Assembly (NCBI GenBank): GCA_003427395.1
Contig: BFEA01000775.1
Span: 101,439-165,438 of the forward strand
Length of the DNA stretch: 64,000 nt
Direction: 5' to 3'
Origin: Chara braunii
Taxonomy: Eukaryota; Streptophyta; Charophyceae; Charales; Characeae
Each line of letters starts with the position of its first letter. Position 1 is the first letter of the stretch. Position numbers and translations under genes: made by a program. The notes beneath the pieces are model-generated. The model did not search any database. It was not told the DNA's origin and saw nothing but the letters and a program-made list of their open reading frames with translations. Shown piece by piece: positions 1 through 10,460 of the stretch.

Positions 1-647
1 TCGCTTACTTGATTGCTAGTTGCCATGCCCGAGGGCGTGGCGAGGTGTGGTGCGAACGTGTCACCCTGATTCCCGCCTTGCAGCCTTCGAATTCGAAGCG
101 TGATGATGTGTACGTGTCGCGCGTTTTTCGTGGAGGAAAAATTCACCAAGGCGCGGATGCGAAAATTAGCGCTCAGACTTAGCGCTAACCGAAACGGCGC
201 TCTCGCTCGAGTCTGAACCGTCAGCCAACCTGACAGAATTCAAAGATCATATTTGTTGTTCCTCCTCATGAGGAACGTTTTTCTCTTCTTCGAAGTGCTG
301 CATCGGTTGTCTCCTTCTTTATCAAGACTTCCAGCGCTGCACTTCCGTGCAGGCAGTTGAGCTGGCACTGCTATTATTGGGGTTGCTGGTTCAGATTGGC
401 ACGTTGTGACAACTGTGGGGTTACTGCTGCTACGGCAGCCATCACCAGGGGTATGAGGTGGCAAAGAGGAAGAAGAAGACTCCTGCCGACTTCGTTGAAC
501 ACTTGTTTTTGGTTGTTCGGGGTTGTTGTAAATGCAGTTGTGATTCTTGGAACAAGTACTTTGGATTGATTGGAGGAGGACGGGGGATTACAGAATTGAA
601 AATCGTTTTTCAATTCTCTGTGTATTTCGAGCTTCCGCTGTGCATAT
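1..647. other. Left flank, no gene recognised
   Basis: Several short open frames occur, but none has a recognisable motif or a paralogue in the window. The only structure seen is an imperfect inverted repeat at 591-618 with arms of about 11 nt around AATTGAAAA/TTTTCAATT, about 30 bp before the 5' LTR of element 1. Confidence 0.5.
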
Positions 648-1736
648 TGCGAGGATCAGGGTCCTCGTTAGGCCTGAGGGGCCCTGTTGCAAAGGTGCGT
701 GCCCTAAGTGAAGGCGGGCCTAACATATCGCAGGAGGCCCTCGACTGTCAATTTCATAGTTGGGGTCCAGGCAGTTGCGACGTGCCAGTTGGTTGAGAGA
801 AACCCAGGCTGAGCAACAAAGACATTTCCAGGGCCTACCGGGCCTTTCACAAAGAATGCAGGCCCTGGGCGTGAATTGCAGCCTCATACACTGACAGTTG
901 GGAAGCCCAACCGAACGAGGCCCAGTAGCTGCAGCGCAAAGGCAGCATCCTGGGGCCTTCCGGATGCTTCTAGGCCCAGGTCAGTACAACCAGGCTGCAC
1001 GAGCAGGCCAGCTCTTTCCATAAAGGAAAGATCTCTCCCCAGGCAGCCTCATTCAGGCACTCGCATGCTAGTGGCAGCGCTGCTGGAGCAAATGCTCGTG
1101 GGCTGCTGCTGGCGCTGAGAAGCAAGGTGCAGCACGTGCGGTCGTGTAGGGAAGAAGGGCGCTGCTGAGGGCAGCGCCATAGCCCAGCCACCATAGCTGG
1201 TGGGCTTGGACTACAGTGAGGCGCATGAGTGGTCTTCGGGTGTAAGGGAGGAAGACGTGGGTGTAANCAGCGCCATAGCCCAGCCACCATAGCTGGTGGG
1301 CTTGGACTACAGTGAGGCGCATGAGTGGTCTTCGGGTGTAAGGGAGGAAGACGTGGGTGTAACGTCAGGGAAGGGCGAAGGATGATGATGATGATGACGT
1401 GAGGGCACTTACCTTGTATTGGTGATGGTCTGCATTTGGGCGACATCTTCAAGTACTTCGGGTTGCCGCTGATGTCAACAGTTGCATTGTCTATTAGTAG
1501 GCCGATCGTAGCTGTGTAGGGGTGGGCTGGGCGCTGAGCGCCAAGTAGGAGTGTGAAGGGACTGGACTCTTGTGTTGCTGGCGGAGAGAGAAATCTCTCC
1601 TTGACATTGGTTTTCAGTACTACGAACCTCCATTGGTGTATTATTGGTGCAATGCTGCTCTCTGGACACAGTGTGACTATCTGGCTTGATGGTGTAATCT
1701 GGATTTGTCATCTCGCTGTTGCTTATTTTCCTTGCA
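648..1736 (+). repeat. Element 1 5' LTR
   Basis: This matches 8549-9550 over its length with scattered substitutions. It starts TGCGAGGATCAGGG and ends CCTTGCA, three bases before the PBS. It is about 90 bp longer than its partner because a 95-bp block (1172-1266) is repeated exactly at 1268-1362 across a single N at 1267. Without that block the two LTRs would be about 993 and 1002 bp. The last 30 bp before the CA end are diverged between the copies. Confidence 0.88.
1172..1362 (+). repeat. Exact 95-bp direct duplication around N1267
   Basis: Bases 1172-1266 and 1268-1362 are identical and separated only by the N. The 3' LTR holds one copy of this block (about 9063-9157). This is probably an assembly overlap that was not collapsed. 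Confidence 0.85.
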
Positions 1737-1739
1737 ATT

Positions 1740-1751
1740 TGGTCTCAGAGC
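1740..1751 (+). promoter_or_regulatory. Element 1 primer binding site (tRNA-Met type)
   Basis: TGGTCTCAGAGC differs at one of 12 positions from the plant initiator tRNA-Met PBS TGGTATCAGAGC. It lies three bases after the CA end of the 5' LTR, where minus-strand cDNA synthesis would be primed. Confidence 0.8.
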
Positions 1752-3018
1752 TGGTTCATATTGCGCTTCATTGGTTCTTCGCAATAGCTGTTCGGTGCTT
1801 CGCATGAGGTGTGGGGCAGTGATAAGGCTTGGGCGTTGAACGTAGGGCGGCCCAGGGTCGTGTGGGCGCGCCATGAAGCTATGTGGTGACATACGGGGTG
1901 TATGCTGGATGATGAGAGCTCGCTGATGTGACATATTAAGCCGAGGTGGAACTGCATTCTGCTGTTGGCTGTGCCAAGGCAAAGACCGGTCATCATAAAT
2001 GCACATCAGGTTGTTGGTGAGAAATATGTGGTTGGGGGCAGTATTATGAGGTACGTTGCTCTCTTCCTCATCTACCCTCTTCATTACTTCTTACCGTGAG
2101 GAAGTGAGTCTTGTCTTGAGAGTCCTCTCGATGTGAGGTGTCGTGAGCGCTCAACCTTGAGAGTCGACATTCTTGCTGGGCGGCAAGCTGGTGGGAGACG
2201 GGCGAAGCCTCTGAAGGGCCCTGGACGAACCACTCGGGTCACGGTCACCATGCCAACCCGCTGGGACTAGTACACGCATACTTCGCCGCAAGTCCTTGGT
2301 TCTGCTGCTTGCGCAATAGAGGTCATGCAGGGCATGCCAGCCCTTTGAACAGACGCTTACCAGACCGTCTTTAAATATTTCTGGCGGGGACTCGGTGTTG
2401 ACTCTGGTTGTGATCGTCGTCCTGTCTGCGACGTTAAATAATTCCTGCGGCGTTCGGGGGATCTCCTTAAATGCCTCCTGATCAACCAGATCAAACCGGG
2501 TGTAAGGCTCGTTGCATGCGAGGGTAGATAATGTGCAGGGGCTGGCAGGTTCGGCGTTGACTTGGGGCATAGGGGTGGGCCGGATTGCACACCTTCAGAC
2601 ACGCTGCTCAACCAGATGCTCAGGACGTTGACACAAAGTGACAACTCAAGAAGGATACAAGAGGAGGGGGGATTCCGGTAACTGTTCACAGTGGCAATCA
2701 TTAGACAATCTACCATCCAGTATACATCTCCAACGGGAGATATTATTTTTATTTTTGATTATCTAGTTGTTACAGACTTGACTAACAACTGACAGACAGC
2801 TGCAGACATATTAGTTATTTGCTGCATTGCAATCTATTCTAGGGCAATCTAAAAATAAATGTGATATTTCCAGTAGGATCTGACATTAGTTGTTACTACA
2901 TCACCTAACTGTTTCTGTTCAGGTCGACCGAATTTAGCTGTGATTTGTAATCGGTTGTGTGTCAGGCTAAGGTAGGATTCGGTGTGGATTCTAGTTTAGA
3001 TCACACACATTGTAGCTC
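1752..3018 (+). other. Element 1 untranslated leader
   Basis: This 1.27-kb stretch lies between the PBS and the first gag ATG. It has no recognisable coding motif on either strand. It would hold packaging and dimerisation signals in a live element, but none can be identified by eye. Confidence 0.55.
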
Positions 3019-4849
3019 ATGAGTGATGCAAGCACTAGTGAGGAGGAGTTGTTAGTGGACGACCGTAGGACTACTCGTGGAACTGCTCGTAGTCGACCCT
3101 TGACTTTCCTAGAGCTAGGTCCAGGAGACGAGAGGAGACTGCGGAGAGAGGCTAGAGAGAGAGCAGTGGCAAGAAGAGTGAGGGTGGTTTTGTCAGGAGT
3201 TAGTCAGTCAGATTGCTAGCTTGCGAGTCAACCAACAGACTCAACTCACGCCGGAGGATTATGAAATCCTCCAAGCAGAAGAACTTCAGGATGAGCTACA
3301 GCGGCAATTGGATGGGGCAGCAGAGAGGAGAAGAAAAGCAATCATGAGAAAAGCTAGACTAGGCAGTAGAATGCAGGAGTCAAGCAAATTAGAAGCACTA
3401 GATGAGTCAACACTTGACCCTGCGATACAAGCTCTGCGTAACTCGCTCTTGTGTGTGGCGGAGACGCAGGTAGTTTAGCAGGAGGTGTTGGCTGAACTAG
3501 TGGCAGGCCAAAAACGAATTTTGGCTGCATTGCAGGCTCCTCATCCATTGATGAGGCACCCTCAGTTTGTTGTAGCTCCCCCTTCGGGTGCGGGTCCATC
3601 AGTGACGCTGCCGCCGGTAGGGCCTTCATTCTCACCAATGTTTGGCATGCCCCCTCCAGGTGGTTTTGTAGCAACTAGTGGTCCGCTTCATAGAGTCTCA
3701 GCCGTACCATCGACGACAGTGGTTACTACAGTCCCAATGTCAAGTCAGGCCCAAGTTAGTGTGCAGCAACCTGTTTCGGTGGCTATGCAGCCACTGCAGC
3801 AAGCCCCTGGGCCCATGCAGCCTATGCAGTGGATGCCCAAAATACCCTTGCTGAGTCCTAAGCCCTTCTCCGGCGGCAGGAAGAAGGACGAGGATTTGGA
3901 TATCTGGGTAAGGACAGTGCCTACCTATGTAAGGCACAAGCTTACCAGGCCAGAGCAAGAAGTTGTTGTGGCTGCCTCCTTTTTAGAGGGGTCAGCAGCC
4001 CGTTGGTTGGATGGCCTAGTGCAGCAGCAGGGCTACGGTCAGAACTTCGATGCCTGGGCCCAGACCCAGACATTGGAAGAGTTTGTACGGTCCGTGTACA
4101 ACAGGTGGCATGACCCTCAAGGGGCTCAAAAGGCTACCGATGCAATCAACAGTCTCTGTGCCAGAAGGTACAAGAATGTTAGTGAGCTAACGTACACCGT
4201 AGAACGTCTGCTCGTGGTACCTGGTGTTCGCTATGACCAGCAGGTACTCCTCACGGATTACCTTAGATGTCTACCCTCAGAGGTAAGAACAAAGCTAGTA
4301 GACGAGGCTTATGTCGATCAGCACAACTTCGCTTCATTCAGCAAGAAGGCCTTAGATATAGAGGAAAAATTGGGATCTGCGCATTAGAGTCAGGGAGATG
4401 GTAGGAAAAAGAGGCTACCCCAGGACTGGAAAAAGAAAGGTCAACTAATGTTCATCGACCACGATGGTCAGGCGATAGAAATTGACGACTTCCCAGACCT
4501 TGGGGAGGAGACAGAGCATGATGGGGCCAGTGAGACTTCGGATGGGGGAGTTGTGGCACCTATAAAAAAAAAGGCTAGGGAGACCAGGAAGAAGAAGGTA
4601 GTACGGTCCACGGGTCAGGGCGACCAAGGAACTCCCGCATGGGTAAAACTAGGTTTAGAGTATGAGGTGTGGAGGGACCGAGTCGCTAGGGGCACTTGCA
4701 TGAACTGTGGCAATTATGGCCACACGTCCCGAACATGCCGAGGCAAAAAGGTCCTTACGAGGGTAGCCTCACCAACGGTGGTGGGACTATCTTCGAACTC
4801 TGGCGGTGCTTCTGCGAGCACTTCGCAGGGAAACACCTCGGGCCAGTAG
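3019..4849 (+). pseudogene. gag: Element 1 gag (capsid and nucleocapsid), broken
   Basis: Gag starts at ATG 3019 (MSDASTSEEELLVDD). The first segment ends at a TAG (3217-3219), while the matching frame continues in +1, which implies an indel. The frame from about 3182 holds a charged coiled-coil stretch, then a TAG at 3476-3478. Next come a Pro/Gln-rich linker and the retrotransposon gag domain (PFSGGRKKDEDLDIW to ASFSKKALDIEEKL, about 3850-4380), then a TAG at 4385-4387. The basic nucleocapsid that follows carries a canonical CX2CX4HX4C knuckle (CMNCGNYGHTSRTC, 4696-4737). Gag terminates at TAG 4847-4849. The same endpoint in element 5 suggests this last stop is the natural one. The other lesions are inactivating. 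Confidence 0.85.
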
Positions 4850-4869
4850 GAGTTTTAGCCGCTCTTACT
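4828..4869 (+). promoter_or_regulatory. Putative -1 ribosomal frameshift signal at gag-pol junction of element 1
   Basis: The heptamer GGGAAAC (4828-4834) lies in the gag frame as caG GGA AAC, the X XXY YYZ arrangement that permits tandem -1 slippage. The gag stop follows five codons later. Pol is open in the -1 frame. A hairpin lies 10 nt downstream, with an 8-bp stem AGTAGGAG/CTCTTACT (one G.U) and a 9-nt loop. The same arrangement occurs in element 4 and, decayed, in element 5. Function is inferred. Confidence 0.7.
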
Positions 4870-5517
4870 CGCGCTGAAGTGGTAACGTTGCCTTCCCCAC
4901 TTCAGGCGTTGGCCAAGGCTAGTGACCCACGTATCGCCCCGCAGACACATTCAGACCCTTCGACGCTCTATTCGAGAGATGTGTCTGAGTCCCTAGAAGA
5001 GTTAGAGACTGAGTGGTCAGGGAAGGACCCCAGAGACTCTTGGGCGATGATCAGTAGAGGTCCAAAGGGTGAACACTTCGTGGTAGAGGTTGATGTAGGT
5101 GGCCGTAAAATGGGCGCCTTCGTAGACATAGGCTCTACGCGAAACTTCATCAGTCGTGCTTGTGTGGATAGATTGCGCTTAGGAGACCAAGTGCAACGGC
5201 TTAGCAGAACTGTAGCTTCTACGCTGGCCAACAAGCACCAAATGTTAGTAAAGGACTATGTCAAGGACGTAGTCTGTACCTTCTCCTATGGAGGAGGGGA
5301 AGTGAGCCATAAAATCTCCTTCCTGGTTAGCGACGAACTGCCTTTTGACATGCTCCTAGGTATGTACTATCTCGCGGTCGCGCAAATTCAGTTTGACTGG
5401 GATAGAAAGGTGTTGATTCACAAATTGCCCAACGGTAGATCTGTTAGATTGCAGAAGTTTAAAGCTATGCAGTCTAATAGAAAACTACGGGTGCATGTGT
5501 GCATCATCTTTTTATAA
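4853..5517 (+). pseudogene. pol: Element 1 pol, aspartic protease part
   Basis: This is in the -1 frame relative to gag. A linker (TRAEVVTLPSPLQALAKAS) leads into a retropepsin-like fold: VVEVDVGGRKMGAFVDIGSTRNFIS (about 5083-5155), then FLVSDELPFDMLLGMYYL, equivalent to the usual ILGMDWL segment. The catalytic motif reads D-I-G rather than D-T/S-G. Element 5 also has D-I-G, so it is a family trait and not decay. The frame ends at TAA 5515-5517. Bases 5518-5700 hold a degraded linker whose other-frame text ([12 protein letters not shown]) is the usual segment before gypsy RT. Confidence 0.75.
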
Positions 5518-5700
5518 CTATTATAAGCAGAATCGCGAGGAAGGCATGTATCTAGTATTTGTCTCTGAGAAAGGGGAGGCCATAAAAACACCCCAGAGAT
5601 AGAATCAGTCGTCGCTCAGTATTCAGACCTTTTTGAGGAGCCCATTGGCGGGGTAGAAAGGGAGGTTATCCATGCAATAGAGGTTGTCCCAGGTAGTAAG

Positions 5701-6675
5701 GTGCCTAGAGGACGAATCTATAGGATGTCTCCTGCGGAGTTAGATGAGCTCCGCCGCCAGCTCAAGGAGCTCACAAAGAAGGGATGGATTCGGCCTAGTA
5801 CCTCCCCTTACGGCGCTCCAGTCCTATTCGTACCGAAGAAGGGAGGTACCTTGAGGATGTGCATTGACTATAGGGGCCTCAATGCCATCACCGTTTAGAA
5901 CGTGGAGCCCCCAGCCCGCATTGACGACCTCTTGGATAGAGTGCAGGGATGCCGGTACTTCACCAAGATAGATTTGAAGTCCGGATACCATCAAATTGCC
6001 ATTAGACCTGAGGATCAGCACAAAACCGCATTTTAGACCAGGTACGGTCTGTACGAGTTTGTGGTGATGCCCTTTGGCCTATGCAATGCACCTGGTACGT
6101 TCCAGCACGTGATGAACATGATTTTTCATGATTACTTAGACAAGTTTATCGTCGTGTACCTCGACGATATTCTTATCTTTAGGACTGTAGAGGAGCACGC
6201 TGAGCACTTGAAAATAGTGTTAGGTCTCCTAAGCCAGCACCAGTACAAGGTTAACTTGGAGAAATGCGAGTTTGGTCGTACCAAGATCTTGTACTTGGGT
6301 CTTGAAATCTCAACAGATGGACTGAGGCCGGATGATGCCAAGGTGGCCAGCATACGTGACTGGCCCAGGCCTCAGACTGTTACTGAGGTCAGATCGTTTT
6401 TGGGGATGACGGGCTGCTATCGACCGTTTGTTAAGAATTATAGTACTATAGCATCCCCCTTAACAGATCGAACTCGACTTGACACCCCGTGGGAGTGGAC
6501 TGAAGAGTGTGAGGCACCCTTTAGGAAACTGAAGTATGCCCTAACACACTATGAGGTTCTCAAACTTCCTGATCCTGATCAGCCCTTTGTCGTAACCACT
6601 GGCCACAGACGCCAGCCAATATGGCATAGGCGCGGTTCTTGTGCAGAAGGAGGGGAAAAAGTTGAGACCGATTGA
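5701..6675 (+). pseudogene. pol: Element 1 pol, reverse transcriptase, with stops
   Basis: The RT fingers start with [18 protein letters not shown] and [25 protein letters not shown] at 5896-5898 and TAG at 6034-6036 interrupt one otherwise continuous frame. Motif A (KIDLKSGYHQI) lies between them. The palm follows (VMPFGLCNAPGTFQ) with the catalytic YLDD at 6157-6168, then the thumb/connection (VRSFLGMTGCYRPFVKNYS). In element 5 the position of the 6034 stop is CAG. Near 6603-6610 the sequence has about 7 extra bases compared with element 5, which shifts the frame just before the RNase H DASQYGIG motif. The family and domain calls are firm; the copy is dead. Confidence 0.88.
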
Positions 6676-8320
6676 GTACATGAGTAAGAAGATGGCATCT
6701 CAAAAGCTAGCAAAGTCCACGTACAAGCGTGAGCTCTATCCCCTATATAGAGCGATGGTTCATTGGAGACATTATCTCCTTGGCAGATTCTTTTATGTGA
6801 GATCTGACCATGAGACCTTGCATTGGATTAAGACACAGTCGGTACTCTCCGACGCACTCAAGCGATGGATACAAGTGATAGACATGTATGACTATCAACT
6901 CGATCCAATCAAGGGTGAGTACAACAAAGTAGCTGATGCACTATCTCGTCGGGCAGACTATCTAGGCGCACTAGTGACTGAATTTGGCATATCCAGCGAC
7001 TTAACTCGATCATTGGTGGATGCCTATCAGCAAGATCCAGTTATGTTTGAGATCATCCGTAGATTTCAAACCAAGGACAAAAAGACTTTGGATGAATTTA
7101 CGATGGCAGATGGCTTGCTGTTACTTGTGAAGGCAGGGAATAAAAGGTTGTGTGTTCCGAACAGTGAGTCTTTACGTAGTTTATTTTTAGGAGAGTGTCA
7201 CGATGCAACTGGACACTTCGGTTATAAAAAGACTTCAGCTAACCTAGTGCAGAAATTCTGGTGGCCTACTATGATGCAAGATGCAAAGAAGTACGTTGAA
7301 ACATGCCAGGTTTGTCAAAGGGACGAACCTAGGACTCAGGCTCCGCTTGGGCTCCTCAAGCCCTTGCCGAATCCTGAAGGCCCTGGTCAGAGCGTGTCCA
7401 TGGATTTCATGGATACACTTATGACCAGCAAATCTGGGAAAAGATACATCTTCGTGATAGTAGACCGTTTCTCTAAGTATGCAAGACTTATCACCATGCC
7501 AGAAACTGCGAAAACTGACTTTATCATCAAGTTGTTTCTAGACAACTGGGTACGCGATTTTGGACTCCCTACATCTATAGTAAGTGATAGGGATGTACGG
7601 TTTACCAGTGAACTGTGGCAATCCACTGCTGAACAGATGGGCACCAAACTCCAAATGACTTCAGGTAATCACCCTGAGTCAAATGACCAAGCTGAACAGA
7701 TGAACCGGGTAGTACAGCACCTGCTTCGACATTATATCAAGCCAAGTCAGAATGACTGGGACGAGAAGTTACCTCTCGTCCCCAGTCTGTACAATAACGT
7801 TGTGCACAGTACTACCGGTATGACTCCCAACCAGCTACATCTTAGTTGGAGGCCCAGAAGTGCGCTTGACTTTCTGCTACCAGAAAGGCAACACACTGCA
7901 GCACCTGGTAGCATAGAGTTTGCTGTAAAGTATGAACAGATGCTGCAACAGGCCGTTGGACATATCAGGCAGTCTCAGGATGCTATGATCGCATCTGAGA
8001 ATAGACATAGACGACTCTCTAACTTTCAGGTAGGTCAGAGAGCCTGGGTAAAGTCATCTGAACTAGGTCAGGAGATGGGGATCTCGCGGAAGTTGATGCC
8101 ACAATACTTTGGGCCCTGGGAGATCTTGGACATTGTAGGGGATCAACCGGATAGGCCATCATACGTAATTCACATCCCTCCCCACTTACGTACCCTGTTT
8201 TCCATGCTTCCAAGTTGGCACCTTTCGCTGCAACAGAGCAGTTTCCTTCAAGAAGATCAATGTTGCCCCCAACCATGGATGGCAAGGTGGACATCCACCA
8301 GATCGTGGAGCATTGAATGA
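6611..8320 (+). pseudogene. pol: Element 1 pol, RNase H and integrase
   Basis: This is a long frame in +1 relative to RT. RNase H residues are visible as the E in STYKREL, SDHETLHW and KVADALSRR. The integrase zinc finger follows (HDATGH ... CQVCQRD, about 7199-7320). The DDE core has its first D in SMDFMD (7403-7405), its second in SDRDVRF and the E in NDQAEQMNR. The C-terminal part has the GPWEILD motif. Near 8195-8210 a one-base loss shifts the frame: the PVFHASKLAPF-type segment expected here appears only in another frame. Integrase catalytic residues are therefore intact, but the tail is cut off. Confidence 0.87.
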
Positions 8321-8508
8321 TGCCTGTTCGTCGACCATCAGGCAGAGGGCGCCCTCCTAAACCGAGAATGCAGTATCGTGTGAGCTTCAGACATCATCTC
8401 GATCCTGAAGAAGATCGATGGTTCACACGAGAAGAACTCATGAGAACAACACCTCAAGTGATTGCAGGCTATGAAGGAGAACTAAAGGAGAAGATGCCTG
8501 CAGAATAA
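8275..8508 (+). pseudogene. pol: Element 1 chromodomain-like pol C-terminus
   Basis: After the frameshift the reading resumes as VDIHQIVEH, stops at TGA 8314-8316, then continues YRVSFRHHLDPEEDRWFTREEL. The pattern of a beta-strand, a linker and D-x-WF-x-x-EEL matches the tails of element 2 (EYLVKF...DRWFTKKEL) and element 4 (EYLVRF...DRWLTRAEN). This is a CHROMO-like module that in chromoviruses guides integration to particular chromatin. It ends at TAA 8506-8508, 26 bp before the PPT. Confidence 0.65.
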
Positions 8509-8534
8509 GAAACTTCTCAGAGGACTAACGAAGT

Positions 8535-8548
8535 AAAGGAGGAGGGAA
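8535..8548 (+). promoter_or_regulatory. Element 1 polypurine tract
   Basis: AAAGGAGGAGGGAA ends directly at the TG of the 3' LTR. It would prime plus-strand DNA. Element 2 ends its PPT with the same GGGAA|TG junction. Confidence 0.85.
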
Positions 8549-9550
8549 TGCGAGTATCAGGGTCCTCCTTAGGCCTAAGGGGCCCTGTTGCAAAGGTGCC
8601 CGCCCTAAGTGAAGGCGGGCCTAACATATCGCAGGAAGCCCTCGACTGTGAATTTCATATTTGGGGTCCAGGCAGTTGCGACGCGCCAGTTGGTTGAGAG
8701 AAACGCAGGCCGAGCAACAAAGACATTTCCAGGGCCTACCGGGCCTTTCCAAAGAATGCAGGCGCTGGGCTTGAATCACAGCCTCATACACTGACAGTTG
8801 GGAGGCCCAACGGAACAAGGCCCAGTAGCTGCAGCGCAAAGGCAGCATCCTGGGGCCTTCCGGAAGCTTCTGGGCCCAGGCCAGTACAACCAGGCTGCAC
8901 GAGCAGGCTCCATAAAGGAAAGAGCTCTCCCCAGGCTGCCTCATTCAGGCACTCGCATGATAGCGGCAGCGCTGCTGGAGCAAAGGCTCGTGGGCTGTTG
9001 CTGGCGCTGAGAGGCGAGGTGCAGCACGTGCGGTCGTGCAGGGAAGAAGGGCGCTGCCGAGGGCAGCGCCATAGCCCAACCACCATAGCTGGTGGGCTTG
9101 GACTACAGTGAGGCGCATGAGTGGTCTTCGGGTGTAAGGGAGGAAGACGTGGGTGTAAAGTCTGGGAAGGGCGAAGGATGATGATGATGATGATGATGAC
9201 GTGAGGGCACATACCTTGTATTGGCGATGGTCGGCATTTGGGCGACATCTTCAAGTACTTCGGGTTGCCGCTGATGTCAACAGTTGCATTGTCTATTAGT
9301 AGGCCGATCGTAGCTGTGTAGGAGTAGGCTGGGCGCTGAGCGCCAAGTAGCAGTGTGAAGGGACTGGACTCTTGTGTTGTTGGCGGAGAGAGAAATGTCT
9401 CCTTGACATTGGTTTTCAGTACTACGAACCTCCATTGGTGTATTATTGATGCAATGCTACTCTCTGGACACAGTGTGACTATCTGGCTTTCAATGTGATG
9501 GTGTAATCTGGATTTGGATTTACCTCCTCCGAGTCTTCTCTGTAATTGCA
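8549..9550 (+). repeat. Element 1 3' LTR
   Basis: This is the partner of 648-1736, starting TGCGAGTATCAGGG and ending AATTGCA. It contains a (GAT)7 run near 9178, against about five units in the 5' LTR. It has a single copy of the block that is doubled in the 5' LTR. An antisense frame open through much of it has no recognisable product. Confidence 0.88.
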
Positions 9551-10000
9551 TGTGTGTATGGGAACGTGTGAATTCGTTGTGGATGGAAGTTCAATCGGGT
9601 ACATAACAGTTGGTGTCATAGCTGCGACCGTGTGCAACCGGCAAGCAATTGAGTGGCAACCTCCTTTCTGAGCGGCGGTTGGAGTAGGGACTTGTTGTCC
9701 GCTGTCTTCAACGGATGTCGTTGGTGAGAGGTGGTGGAAGGTAGTGTGTGAGGGGAGAATTACCGCTATCGGGAAAAAAAAAAAAAAATACGGAGTGGTG
9801 GAACGTTCACAGGAAGTTTCAGCTGGCGTGAGCAGAGTTGACCGCTGCGTCAACCCTAAGTGGCCGGGTGGACCTGAGTGTCGGGTGACCCTCAAGTCGC
9901 AGACCATGCCCGCAGATGACATGGGACTTCAATCTGGGCCGCTGCTGCAGTTACTTTGACGAGCATTTTGATTGGAAAATTCATGGAATCTCCGCTGCAG

Positions 10001-10020
10001 GTCTGACGTCGACGTCAGAC
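10001..10020. repeat. 20-bp perfect palindrome with two ACGT cores
   Basis: GTCTGACGTCGACGTCAGAC equals its own reverse complement. It contains two overlapping TGACGTC/GACGTCA half-sites of the kind bound by plant bZIP factors. Binding is only a possibility. Confidence 0.8.
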
Positions 10021-10412
10021 TGGTCTACTTGCATCATGACCGGCCAGATATCTTCAATCACGTTTCGTCCAAGTGAGTTCGTTCCTGTATTTCTTGGCCG
10101 TCATCAGAGCCTGTCAGTGTTTGTCAGAGTCTGTCAGTCGTCAGTCCGTGTGCAGTCTACGTCAGATAGGTTGTCAGTTGTCAGATCCCCTATTCAAATC
10201 TATAAATGGAAATGTAATTAACCGTTTCTGATCTGCTGTGATTGCGCAGTCAGTCCTGTGTGTGCCAACCGAAAACGGTGGCTGATTGTCGGTCCGTTGC
10301 AGTCCGTCTCTCAATTCCGTCAGTCGCCAACTACAATTGTCAGTCAGAAAATGGTCCATTAAGTGACACTCTGTCAATGGCAGATTGTTAGTACAAATGG
10401 CATATTCCGTTT

Positions 10413-10460
10413 TGATTAGAATAAGAACCATCTTTTTGAAGATGGTTCTTATTCTAATCA
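10413..10460. repeat. Perfect 22-bp inverted repeat with 4-nt loop
   Basis: The arm at 10413-10434 is exactly complementary to 10439-10460 across the loop TTTG. The arms include GATTAGAATAAGAACCATC. No partner gene, element end or terminator context is evident. Confidence 0.85.

Larger units (their letters stand above)
648..9550 (+). mobile_element. Element 1: Ty3/gypsy LTR retrotransposon, chromovirus-like, inactivated
   Basis: The element has two LTRs (648-1736 and 8549-9550) starting TGCGAG and ending TTGCA. It has a tRNA-Met-like PBS just inside the 5' LTR, a purine-rich PPT abutting the 3' LTR, and gag then PR, RT, RNase H, INT and a chromodomain-like tail between them. That domain order (RT before integrase) defines Ty3/gypsy. 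The coding region carries several stops and frameshifts, so the copy cannot be autonomous. No matching 5-bp target duplication is seen (CATAT before, TGTGT after). The 56600-59868 fragment belongs to the same family. Boundaries rest on where LTR homology stops together with the TG/CA ends. Confidence 0.9.

Noticed and set aside
458-796. 112-codon ORF in the left flank running into the 5' LTR
   Set aside because: No motif, and the LTR portion is not open in the 3' LTR context.
3476-6036. TAG codons as programmed readthrough sites
   Set aside because: They fall at many unrelated positions including inside the RT core, and the paralogue has CAG at the ones that can be compared.
8784-9551. 255-codon antisense ORF in the element 1 3' LTR
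   Set aside because: It lies inside an LTR, has low-complexity His/Pro/Ile runs from a GAT microsatellite, and the 5' LTR copy keeps only part of it.
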